Positions 31,279-39,260 of a stretch of DNA of 44,317 nt are shown piece after piece. Position numbers and translations under genes: made by a program. Source of the stretch: Acidimicrobiia bacterium (GTDB lineage: Bacteria; Actinomycetota; Acidimicrobiia; Acidimicrobiales; CATQHL01); contig VXXM01000089.1 in the NCBI GenBank assembly GCA_009835395.1, forward strand, positions 1 through 44,317. Direction: 5' to 3'. The number at the start of each line of letters is the position of its first letter. Positions within the stretch are counted from its first letter, which is position 1. The notes under the pieces were generated by a model. The model was not told where the DNA came from. It did not search any database and saw nothing but the letters and a program-made list of their open reading frames with translations.

Positions 31279-32190
31279 GTGCAGTATCCGCCGGAGGCCT
31301 TGGCCGGGGTGTTCCCGGTCTTCCAGACACCCTTCGACGACAACGACGACATCGACGCCGCCGCTCTCGCCGCCGAGATCGAGTGGGTGTACGCCTGCGA
31401 GGTGGACGGGATCGTGCTGGCGATGGTGTCCGAGGTGCTGCGCCTGAGCACCGAAGAGCGTCGGCACCTGGCCGAACTCTCGTGCGGCCTCGGGCTGCCG
31501 TACGGGCCGGTGATCATCTCGGTGGGGGCTGAGAGCACGAAGGTGGCGGTGGACCTTGCCCGCCACGCCGAGAGCGTGGGGGCCACCGCGGTCATGGCCA
31601 TACCACCCGTCTCGGTGGGGGTTCCGGACAGCGAGCTCTCGGCCTACTACGAGGCGCTGCTGGCTGCCATCGACGTCCCGGTGGTGGTACAGGACGCCAG
31701 CGGCTATGTGGGTCGTCCGATGTCGATCCGGATGCAGGCGGACCTATTGGACGCCTACGGCGATCGGGTGCTCTTCAAGCCCGAGGCCGTGCCTATCGGC
31801 CCGCGCCTCAGCGAACTGCGTGACGCCACCGACGGCCGGGCGCGTGTGTTCGAAGGCTCCGGGGGCATCGCGCTCGTGGACAACTACCGGCGCGGCATCG
31901 TCGGCACCATGCCGGCGGGGGACACCCCGTGGGCGCTGGTCGCGCTGTGGCGGGCGCTGGAGGCCGGCGACGAGGCGCGCATCGAGGCCATCGCCGACCC
32001 GCTGGCCCGCCTCGTGTCGCTCATGGACAGCCTCGACGCCTTCGTGGCGATCGAGAAGCACCTGCTGGTGGCCCAGGGGATCTTCCCCAGCGCCCGCCGG
32101 CGGGGACCGGTGGGCTACGACCCCGACGCGGAGACGCTGGCGGAGGTGGATCGGCTCGTCGGGCGACTGCGCGAGGCGGTCGACGCCTAA
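31279..32190 (+). CDS. Dihydrodipicolinate synthase superfamily protein (not DapA)
   Basis: A 303-residue TIM-barrel class I aldolase/dehydratase. The Schiff-base lysine is present (K167 in VLFKPEA). However, the DapA residues are altered: the YN of the YNxPxRTG loop is Q138-D139 (VVVQDASGYVG), and the GTTGE loop is replaced by LAMVSEVLRLS. It is therefore unlikely to make lysine precursor; a pyruvate or 2-keto acid aldolase, or a dehydratase of a catabolic pathway, fits better. GTG start 7 nt after TAGCAT (31266-31271), suggesting a leaderless mRNA. It precedes the lactonase and hyu genes on the same strand and may open that cluster. Confidence 0.85.
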   Translation: MQYPPEALAGVFPVFQTPFDDNDDIDAAALAAEIEWVYACEVDGIVLAMVSEVLRLSTEERRHLAELSCGLGLPYGPVIISVGAESTKVAVDLARHAESVGATAVMAIPPVSVGVPDSELSAYYEALLAAIDVPVVVQDASGYVGRPMSIRMQADLLDAYGDRVLFKPEAVPIGPRLSELRDATDGRARVFEGSGGIALVDNYRRGIVGTMPAGDTPWALVALWRALEAGDEARIEAIADPLARLVSLMDSLDAFVAIEKHLLVAQGIFPSARRRGPVGYDPDAETLAEVDRLVGRLREAVDA

Positions 32191-32223
32191 CCCCCGCGGC
32201 GGGCGCAGTGGGACAGCTCTCCC

Positions 32224-32250
32224 CGTCATTCCGGCGCAGGCCGGAATCCA
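32224..32250. repeat. Dispersed palindromic repeat of the CATTCCGGC/GCCGGAAT type
   Basis: ATTCCGGC (32228-32235) and GCCGGAAT (32240-32247) form a perfect 8-bp stem with a GCAG loop, flanked by CGTC and CCA. This is the widespread intergenic element whose translation gives the familiar VIPAQAGIH string. Only one copy lies in the window, just upstream of the SMP-30-like gene. Confidence 0.7.
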
Positions 32251-32276
32251 TTTTCGGGAGCGATCCGACCGCTGCG

Positions 32277-33221
32277 ATGACCCCACCGGCGGCGTTCGCT
32301 TCGCGCCTCTGCGCGCCGGAGGGGCCCGTCGCCGGCCCCGACGGCTGGATCCTCAACGTCTGCTCGTTCACGCGGGACGAGGCTTGGCCGACTCGCGGTG
32401 GCGACATCTGCGCCACGCACGTGGGCACTCCCGGTTCCACCGCACGGCTCCTCAACACCTCAGGTGGCGGTGTGGACGGCATCCCGGCCGCGCTGGCGTT
32501 CGGCCCCGACGGCGCCCTGTACGTGACCGATGAGGGCCACCGGGCGATCCTGCGGGTCGGGACCGACGGCAGGCGCAGCTGCTGGGTCCACTCGTTCGAG
32601 GGCGAGCCGCTGAACGGTCCCAACGATCTCTGCTTCGACGCCGACGGCGGCTGCTTCTTCACCGATCCGTGGGGGAGTTCGCTGGAGAATCCGATCGGCG
32701 GCGTGTACGGCTATGACCCGGTCACCGATGAACTGCACCGGATCGACACCGGCATGGCGTTCCCCAACGGCATCGCCCTGCGCGGTGGGCATCTCTACGT
32801 TGCCGAGACCCTGCGCAGCTGCGTCTGGGTCTACGACGTCGTCGCGACCGGCGCGGCCGTGGACCGCCGGCTCTTCTGCCGGCAACCGCCTGTTCCCGAG
32901 GCTCCGGTGTCGGGTCCCGACGGGATGGCGTTCGACAGCGAGGGGAACCTGCTCGTGACCCACTTCGGGTCGGGTCACGTGTACGTCTACGACGCCGGCG
33001 GCGCGGAGGTGGACCGGATCCCGTGCGGCGGCACGTCGCCCACGAACGTCTGCTTCGGCGGGGCGGACCATGACATGCTGTTCATCACCGTGGACGACAC
33101 CGGGGAGATGCTGGCCGTTGATTGGGGTGTTCGCGGCCAGGTACTGCACTTCTGCCCGACGGCGGTTTCCGGTACGCACCCGTTCGCTGCCATGATGACG
33201 GTCACCGAACCGCTGGGCTGA
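32277..33221 (+). CDS. SMP-30/gluconolactonase-family lactonase
   Basis: A 314-residue six-bladed beta-propeller of the SMP-30/gluconolaconase/LRE family, metal-dependent lactone hydrolases. The metal ligands are recognisable: Glu in CAPEGPVAGPDG near the N terminus, Asn in GPNDLCFDADG and FPNGIAL, and Asp in SGPDGMAFDSEGN. ATG 32277 is the first start after the palindromic repeat, without a clear ribosome-binding site; a longer frame upstream is antisense-like noise across the previous gene. In this cluster it may open a lactone or a similar cyclic intermediate before or after the Hyu step. Confidence 0.86.
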   Translation: MTPPAAFASRLCAPEGPVAGPDGWILNVCSFTRDEAWPTRGGDICATHVGTPGSTARLLNTSGGGVDGIPAALAFGPDGALYVTDEGHRAILRVGTDGRRSCWVHSFEGEPLNGPNDLCFDADGGCFFTDPWGSSLENPIGGVYGYDPVTDELHRIDTGMAFPNGIALRGGHLYVAETLRSCVWVYDVVATGAAVDRRLFCRQPPVPEAPVSGPDGMAFDSEGNLLVTHFGSGHVYVYDAGGAEVDRIPCGGTSPTNVCFGGADHDMLFITVDDTGEMLAVDWGVRGQVLHFCPTAVSGTHPFAAMMTVTEPLG

Positions 33222-33276
33222 CCAAGGACCGGGACATGATCGGCAGGATGCGCGGTAGCACGATGAGCAAGACGCC

Positions 33277-35328
33277 ATGACCTCCACGCGCATCGGCATA
33301 GACACCGGCGGCACCTTCACCGATCTGATCGCGTTCGACACCTCCGACGGCACGGTCGCATCGTTGAAGGTGGCGTCGACGCCTGCGGAGCCGCTGCGGG
33401 CGTTCCTGGGCGCCATCGTTGCGTCCGGCACCGATCCCACCGACATCGCCTTCCTGGTGCACGGCACCACCGTGGCGACCAACACCATGATCCAGCGGGC
33501 GGGCGCCCGGGTGGGGTTCATCTGCACGGCCGGTCACGAGGACATCCCCTACATCCAGCGCGTCAACAGGCAGTTCCTCTACGACCTGACCTGGAACAAG
33601 CCGCGCCCGCTACTCGTGAGCCGACGGGACTGCTTCGGCGTCGCCGAGCGCATCACCGCCGACGGCGAGGTGCTGACACCTCTCACCGCCGAGGCGGTGG
33701 ACGACCTCTGCGAGCGGCTCGCCGCCAACGGCGAACTCGAGGCGCTGGCCGTGTGCCTGCTGTTCTCCTACCTCAAGACCGACCACGAGACGGCGCTGGC
33801 CTCGGCTCTGCGGGAGCGATTCCCCGAGTTGCCGCTGTCGGTGAGCCACGAGGTGGCCCCCATCTGGCGGGAGTACGAGCGGTCCAGCACCGTCATCGCC
33901 GACGCCTACGTCAAGCCGCTCATGCAGGGTTACGTGGCCAGCCTGGCCGGCGGGCTGGCGGCGGCCGACATCGACGTCAACTGGGCGATGATGAAGTCCA
34001 ACGGCGGCCTCATGAACGCCGAGGCAGCCGCCGACCACCCGATCCACCTGGCCATGTCCGGACCGGCGGGGGGTGCCGTGGCCAGCCGCCACGTGGCCGG
34101 CCTGCTGGGGCTCGAGAACATGGTCACCATCGACGTCGGCGGCACCAGCGCCGACGTGGCGCTCATCCTGGGCGGCGACGTGGGCTACACCACCTCCTAC
34201 GAGGTGGAGTGGGGCATCCCGGCGGCGATCCCGCTCATGGACATCCACACCGTCGGCGCCGGGGGCGGGTCGATCGCCTGGGTCAACGCGGGCGGTTTCC
34301 TGCAGGTGGGCCCGCAGAGCGCCGGCGCCGATCCCGGGCCGATCTGCTACGGAGCCGGCGGCACCGAGGTCACCCTCACCGACGCCAACCTGGTGCTGGG
34401 CCATCTCGACCCCGACTACTTCTGCGGCGGGGCGATGCGCCTCGACGAGGACCTCGCCCGCCGTGCGACCGCCGCGATGGCGGCGGGACTGGACATGTCG
34501 TCGCTGGAGTTGGCGCACGCCGTCGTGGAGATCGCGGACGAGAACATGGCCAACGCCATCCGCATGGTGAGCATCGACCGGGGCCACGACCCGCGCCACT
34601 TCGCCCTGCTGGCCTTCGGTGGGGCCGGTCCGCTGCACGGCGCCGCAGTGGCTCGCAAGTTGCACATTCCCACGCTGGTGGTTCCCCCCTTCCCCGGGAG
34701 CTTCTCGGCGCTCGGGCTGCTGCTGGGCGATCTGCGCGTCGACAAGCTCTGGACCCAGTCGTTCCGCTCGGACCGCGCCGGCCCTGCCGAGGTGGCCGAG
34801 CGCTTCGCCACCATCGCCCGGGCGGCGACCGACGAGTTGCGCGCCCAGGGCTTCGAGGGCGACTGCGAACTGCGCTACGCCATCAACATGCGCTACCTGG
34901 GGCAGAACTACGAGACCGAGGTGGAGGTGCCGCCGATCGACGCGCTCGATGCCGACGGTGCCGCCGCGCAGCTGGAGCTGGCCTATCAGGCGTTCCACGA
35001 CCGCCATCGGGCCATGTACGAGTACGTCATCGCGGATGCCGTCATCGAGATGGTCAGCTTCCGGGTCTCGGCCATCGGCGCCATCCCCCATCCGCGTCTG
35101 GCCCGCGTCCAGCCCGAGAGCGGCCATGTCGAGACCACCCGGGCGGTGCATTTCGGCGGCGAGGGGCTGATGGACTGCCGCGTGCTGCACCGCCGGGCGA
35201 TGCCGATCGACACCGTGCTCGACGGTCCTCTGGTCGTCTCCGAGGAGGGATCCACGACGCTCGTGGAGCCGGGGATGCAACTGCGCCGCACACCCGAGGA
35301 CGTGCTGATCGTGGAGGTCGGCTCGTGA
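33277..35328 (+). CDS. Hydantoinase/oxoprolinase family subunit A
   Basis: A 683-residue HyuA-type protein, the nucleotide-binding subunit of ATP-dependent hydantoinases, 5-oxoprolinases and acetone/acetophenone carboxylases. The ASKHA-fold phosphate loops are clear: RIGIDTGGTFTDLIAF at the N terminus, FLVHGTTVATNTMI, and TIDVGGTSADVALI in the middle. AFGGAGPLHG and the C-terminal STTLVEPGMQ segment are also typical. The GTG of hyuB1 overlaps its stop (GTGA), so the two subunits are made together. Substrate unknown; residues alone do not separate hydrolase from carboxylase. Confidence 0.93.
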   Translation: MTSTRIGIDTGGTFTDLIAFDTSDGTVASLKVASTPAEPLRAFLGAIVASGTDPTDIAFLVHGTTVATNTMIQRAGARVGFICTAGHEDIPYIQRVNRQFLYDLTWNKPRPLLVSRRDCFGVAERITADGEVLTPLTAEAVDDLCERLAANGELEALAVCLLFSYLKTDHETALASALRERFPELPLSVSHEVAPIWREYERSSTVIADAYVKPLMQGYVASLAGGLAAADIDVNWAMMKSNGGLMNAEAAADHPIHLAMSGPAGGAVASRHVAGLLGLENMVTIDVGGTSADVALILGGDVGYTTSYEVEWGIPAAIPLMDIHTVGAGGGSIAWVNAGGFLQVGPQSAGADPGPICYGAGGTEVTLTDANLVLGHLDPDYFCGGAMRLDEDLARRATAAMAAGLDMSSLELAHAVVEIADENMANAIRMVSIDRGHDPRHFALLAFGGAGPLHGAAVARKLHIPTLVVPPFPGSFSALGLLLGDLRVDKLWTQSFRSDRAGPAEVAERFATIARAATDELRAQGFEGDCELRYAINMRYLGQNYETEVEVPPIDALDADGAAAQLELAYQAFHDRHRAMYEYVIADAVIEMVSFRVSAIGAIPHPRLARVQPESGHVETTRAVHFGGEGLMDCRVLHRRAMPIDTVLDGPLVVSEEGSTTLVEPGMQLRRTPEDVLIVEVGS

Positions 35329-37166
35329 CCGCACTGCTCATGCCCCCGCAGAGCCCGTCGGCCGCCGCCGACCTCGCCGTGGATCAGGTCACGCTCACGG
35401 TCATCGACAACTACCTGTCGACGACATGTCGCGAGATGGGCGTCGCCATGATGCGCACCGCCTACTCGCCGATGTTCAACGAGGCGCTGGACTTCTCCTG
35501 CGTGCTGTTCGACGCCAAGGGGCGGATGATCGCTCAAGCCGAGTTCTGCCCCTCCCAGATCGGGACCATCAAGTTCACCATCGAGTGGATGCTCGACGAA
35601 CTCGGCCCCGACGTGTACCGCCCGGGCGACGTGATCGTCATGAACGACCCGTACCGGGGCAGCGGCCACATCCCCGAGCACACGCTGCTGAAGGCGGTGT
35701 TCCACGGTGACGAGATCATCGGTTTCGTGGCCAACTGCGCTCACCTGGCCGAGCCGGGTGCCAAGGCGCCCGGCGGGCTGGCGGGCGACGCCACCGACAT
35801 CTTCCAGGAGGGCCTGCGCCTGCCGCCGCTGTGGCTACAGCGCGAGGGCGTCCCCCAGGAGGACATCTGGAAGCTGATCTTCGCCAACCACCGCACGCCC
35901 AAGGTCACCTACGGCGACCTCATGGCCATGGTCGGCTCGCTGAACGTCGCCGAGCGACGCCTCAAGAGCCTCATCGGCACCTACGGCTACGAGACGGTGA
36001 CGACGGCCACCGAGGACCTGATCCGGATCGCCGAGCGGCGCATGTCCGAGGAGATCCGCCGCATCCCCGACGGGGAGTATCGCTTCAGCGACATCATCGA
36101 GGACGACGGGGTGGCCGAGGGGTCCTATGTGGTCGAGTGCACCGTCGTGGTGGACGGCGGCGGCGTGACCTGCGACTTCACCGGGTCGTCCGGGCAGGCC
36201 GCGGGACCGATGAACGGCACCTATGCCGTCACGGCCTCGTCGGTCTACAACGCCTTCATGCACATCACCGACCCCACCATCCCGCGCAACGAGGGCTGCT
36301 ACCGGCCGATCAACGTCATCGCCCCGCCGGGCACCATCCTGAACTGCGAGTTCCCGGCGCCGCTGGTGGGCGGCAACACCGAGTTGAGCCCGCGCATCAC
36401 CGACATTATCTTCGGCGCCCTGGCCGACGCGCTGCCGGAGCGCATCCCCGCCTCCCACGGCGGCACCGTCTGCTGCTTCCTGTTCGGCGGCGAGCATCCC
36501 GAGACCGGCGAGCTGTACTCGCACTTCCACTTCGAGGGCGTCGGCTGGGGCGGCCGCCCGATCGGCGACGGCGACAGCCAGGTCATCGTCATCATCGGCA
36601 ACGCCCGCAACACCCCGGTGGAGATCTTCGAGACCCGCTACCCGCTGCGCGTGGAGTCCTACCGGCTGCTGGAGGACTCCGGCGGGCCGGGGCTGAACCG
36701 CGGCGGCCTCGGCGTCGAGCGCATCCTGACCATCGAGGTCGACGAGGTGACCGTCAGCGCCCTCTTCAACCGGATGCTGGTTGACCCGTTCGGCATCCAC
36801 GGCGGCAAGCCGGGCGCCAACAGCGGCATCTACGTGCGCCTCGCCGGCGAGGAGTCCTGGAGCACCTTCCGCGAGAAGTTCGGGACGATGTCGCCCTCCA
36901 AGTTCTCCAACATCCTCCTGCACCGGGGCGACCAGGTGAAGATCCTGGCGCCCGGCGGCGGCGGCTGGGGCAATCCGCTGGAGCGCTCGGCGGACAGGGT
37001 GCTGGCCGATGTGGCCGAGGGCCTGGTCACAGCCGACGGGGCCTTGCGCGACTACGGCCTCGTCGTCGAGCGCAGCGATGGCGCCTGGAGGACGACGCCG
37101 ACGCCGGCGAGGGCTGCGGCAGGGTCCACTACGCTCGTTGAACCGCGAAGCCCGGGGACGTCCTGA
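35325..37166 (+). CDS. Hydantoinase/oxoprolinase family subunit B, copy 1
   Basis: A 613-residue HyuB-type subunit. Typical motifs: the N-terminal DQVTLTVIDNYL, MMRTAYSPMFNEALDFSCVLFD, NDPYRGSGHIPEHTLLKAV, NCAHLAEPGAKAPGG, and DSGGPGLNRGGLGVERIL. It shares start, length and most residues with copy 2. The last residues (GSTTLVEPRSPGTS) are not HyuB-like: STTLVEP is the C-terminal motif of HyuA, read in the same frame from a hyuA scrap left by duplication. GTG start overlaps the hyuA stop. The frame is open far upstream through hyuA, but without homology. Confidence 0.93.
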   Translation: MTALLMPPQSPSAAADLAVDQVTLTVIDNYLSTTCREMGVAMMRTAYSPMFNEALDFSCVLFDAKGRMIAQAEFCPSQIGTIKFTIEWMLDELGPDVYRPGDVIVMNDPYRGSGHIPEHTLLKAVFHGDEIIGFVANCAHLAEPGAKAPGGLAGDATDIFQEGLRLPPLWLQREGVPQEDIWKLIFANHRTPKVTYGDLMAMVGSLNVAERRLKSLIGTYGYETVTTATEDLIRIAERRMSEEIRRIPDGEYRFSDIIEDDGVAEGSYVVECTVVVDGGGVTCDFTGSSGQAAGPMNGTYAVTASSVYNAFMHITDPTIPRNEGCYRPINVIAPPGTILNCEFPAPLVGGNTELSPRITDIIFGALADALPERIPASHGGTVCCFLFGGEHPETGELYSHFHFEGVGWGGRPIGDGDSQVIVIIGNARNTPVEIFETRYPLRVESYRLLEDSGGPGLNRGGLGVERILTIEVDEVTVSALFNRMLVDPFGIHGGKPGANSGIYVRLAGEESWSTFREKFGTMSPSKFSNILLHRGDQVKILAPGGGGWGNPLERSADRVLADVAEGLVTADGALRDYGLVVERSDGAWRTTPTPARAAAGSTTLVEPRSPGTS

Positions 37167-37186
37167 CCGTGGAGGTGAGTTCATGA
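37122..37186 (+). pseudogene. Remnant of the hyuA 3' end between the two hyuB copies
   Basis: 37122-37145 encodes GSTTLVEP and 37151-37186 encodes PGDVLTVEVSS followed by TGA. These match the end of HyuA (STTLVEPGMQLRRTPEDVLIVEVGS at 35251-35328), with a 16-nt deletion between the pieces that shifts the frame. The TGA overlaps the hyuB2 ATG as ATGA, copying the hyuA-hyuB1 junction. The first piece now forms the tail of hyuB1, the second its 3' flank and the hyuB2 leader. Confidence 0.85.
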
Positions 37187-38979
37187 CCGCCCTGCTCACG
37201 CCCCCGGAGAACCGCTCGGTGGCCGCCGACCTCGCCATCGACCAGGTCACGCTCACGGTCATCGACAACTACCTGGCCACCACTTGCCGCGAGATGGGCA
37301 TCGCCATGATGCGCACCGCCTACTCGCCGATGTTCAACGAGTCGCTGGACTTCTCCTGCGTGCTGTTCGACGCCAAGGGCCGTCTCAGCGCCCAGGCCGA
37401 GTTCTGCCCCTCCCAGATCGGCACCATCAAGTTCACCGTCGAGTGGATGATCGACGAACTCGGTCCCGACATCTACCGCCCGGGCGACGTGATCATCATG
37501 AACGACCCGTACCGGGGCAGCGGCCACATCCCCGAGCACACCCTGTTGAAGGCGGTGTTCCACGGCGACGAGATCGTGGGATTCGTGGCCAACTGCGCGC
37601 ACCTGGCCGAGCCGGGCGCCAAGGCGCCGGGCGGGCTGGCCGGCGATGCCACCGACATCTTTCAGGAGGGGCTGCGCATCCCGCCGCTGTGGCTCGAGCG
37701 CGAGGGCGTGCCGCAGGAGGACGTCTGGAAGATCATCTTCGCCAACCACCGCACGCCGAAGGTCACCTACGGCGACCTCATGGCCATGGTCGGATCGCTG
37801 AACGTCGCCGAGCGGCGCTTAACGGGCCTCATCGACACCTACGGCTACGAGACCGTCACCACCGCCACCGAGGACCTCATCGGCATCGCCGAGCGGCGCA
37901 TGTCCGAGGAGATCCGCCGCATCCCCGACGGCGAGTACCGGTTCAGCGACATCATCGAGGACGACGGCGTGGCCGAGGGCTCCTACGTGATCGACTGCAC
38001 CGTCGTCGTGGACGGCGGCAACGTGGCCTGCGACTTCACCGGCTCCGACGGCCAGGCCGCCGGACCCATGAACGCCACCTACGCCGTGACGGCCTCGGCG
38101 GTCTACAACGCCTTCATGCACATCACCGACCCCACCATCCCACGCAACGAGGGCTGCTACCGGCCCATCAACATCATCGCCCCGCCGGGCACGATCCTGA
38201 ACTGCGAGTTCCCGGCGCCGCTGGTAGGGGGCAACACCGAGGTGTCCCCCCGCATCACCGACATCATCTTCGGCGCCCTCGCCGATCCGCTGCCCGAGCG
38301 CATCCCCGCCTCCCTCGGCGGCACCTCGTGCTGCTTCCTGTTCGGCGGCCAGCACCCCGACAACGACGATCTCTACTCGCACTTCCATTTCGAGGGGATC
38401 GGCTGGGGCGGCCGGCCGGCTGCCGATGGCAACAGCCAGATCATCGTGATCAACGGCAACTGCCGCAACACGCCGGTAGAGGTCTTCGAGTCGCGCTACC
38501 CGCTGCGGGTGGACTCCTACCGCCTGCTGGAGGACTCCGGCGGGCCGGGACTGAACCGCGGCGGCCTGGGTATCGAGCGCATCCTCACCATGGTCGCCGA
38601 CGAGGTGACCGTCAGCGCCATCTTCAACCGGATGCGCGTGGACCCCTTCGGGATCCACGGCGGCAAGCCGGGCGCCAACAGCGGCATCTACGTGCGCCTC
38701 GCCGGCGACGAGACCTGGAGCACGTTCAGCGAGAAGTTCGGCACGATGTCGCCCTCCAAGTTCTCCAACATCCGCCTGCGCCGGGGCGACCAGGTGAAGA
38801 TCGTGGCACCGGGCGGCGGCGGCTGGGGCGACCCGCTGGAGCGCTCGGCGGACAGGGTGGTGGCCGACGTGGCCGAGGGGCTCGTCACGCCGGAGGCGGC
38901 GCAGCGCGACTACGGGCTGGTGGTCGAGCGCCGCAAGGGTGACTGGGACGCCACCCCGACGGCGGCGAGGACGCCATGA
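37183..38979 (+). CDS. Hydantoinase/oxoprolinase family subunit B, copy 2
   Basis: A 598-residue HyuB paralogue, highly similar to copy 1 along its full length. The start ATG has a strong ribosome-binding site (GGAGGTGA) inherited from the hyuA 3' end. Differences from copy 1 are not random: many fall between about residues 385 and 430, for example ING-N-C427-R where copy 1 has IIG-N-A427-R, and PAADGNSQ for PIGDGDSQ. Both copies look intact, so they may form a hetero-oligomer with HyuA or serve different substrates. The stop overlaps the small Cys-motif gene by ATGA. Confidence 0.93.
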   Translation: MTALLTPPENRSVAADLAIDQVTLTVIDNYLATTCREMGIAMMRTAYSPMFNESLDFSCVLFDAKGRLSAQAEFCPSQIGTIKFTVEWMIDELGPDIYRPGDVIIMNDPYRGSGHIPEHTLLKAVFHGDEIVGFVANCAHLAEPGAKAPGGLAGDATDIFQEGLRIPPLWLEREGVPQEDVWKIIFANHRTPKVTYGDLMAMVGSLNVAERRLTGLIDTYGYETVTTATEDLIGIAERRMSEEIRRIPDGEYRFSDIIEDDGVAEGSYVIDCTVVVDGGNVACDFTGSDGQAAGPMNATYAVTASAVYNAFMHITDPTIPRNEGCYRPINIIAPPGTILNCEFPAPLVGGNTEVSPRITDIIFGALADPLPERIPASLGGTSCCFLFGGQHPDNDDLYSHFHFEGIGWGGRPAADGNSQIIVINGNCRNTPVEVFESRYPLRVDSYRLLEDSGGPGLNRGGLGIERILTMVADEVTVSAIFNRMRVDPFGIHGGKPGANSGIYVRLAGDETWSTFSEKFGTMSPSKFSNIRLRRGDQVKIVAPGGGGWGDPLERSADRVVADVAEGLVTPEAAQRDYGLVVERRKGDWDATPTAARTP

Positions 38980-39245
38980 GCGGTCGCTGGATCGAGCGGG
39001 AGCCCATGTACCTGTCCTTCGACGTGTACAACTGCGCCTACTGCGGCAAGAACGTGCCCCGCCACGTCTGGCTGGAGGACGTCGACGGCGACGACGTGCC
39101 GTTCTGCGCCCCCGAGGTCGCCGACATCCACCTGCGCACCCGCCTGCGGGATGACCCCACGACCCGCCACCCCGACGCGGACCTGGGCATCACCGAGCAA
39201 CTCCGCCTGGTGCGCGAGAACTGCAAGGCCCTGCGCCGGGACTAG
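38976..39245 (+). CDS. Small Cys-motif (zinc-ribbon-like) protein in the hyu operon
   Basis: An 89-residue protein not assigned to a family. It has C-x2-C (NCAYCGKNVPRH) and, 24 residues later, FCAPEVADIH, where a second CxxxC-like pair would be expected but only one Cys remains (Val in the last position); a nearby His may complete a metal site. The C-terminal half is charged and helical. ATG overlaps the hyuB2 stop. Acetone and acetophenone carboxylases, built on HyuA/HyuB-type subunits, include a small extra subunit; this protein could play that part, but that is inference from context. Confidence 0.7.
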   Translation: MSGRWIEREPMYLSFDVYNCAYCGKNVPRHVWLEDVDGDDVPFCAPEVADIHLRTRLRDDPTTRHPDADLGITEQLRLVRENCKALRRD

Positions 39246-39260
39246 CTGCGGAGTCGACGG

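Noticed and set aside
31279..32190. dapA (lysine biosynthesis) near lysC
   Set aside because: Key DapA residues are replaced (QD for YN; no GTTGE), so the gene was called a superfamily member only.
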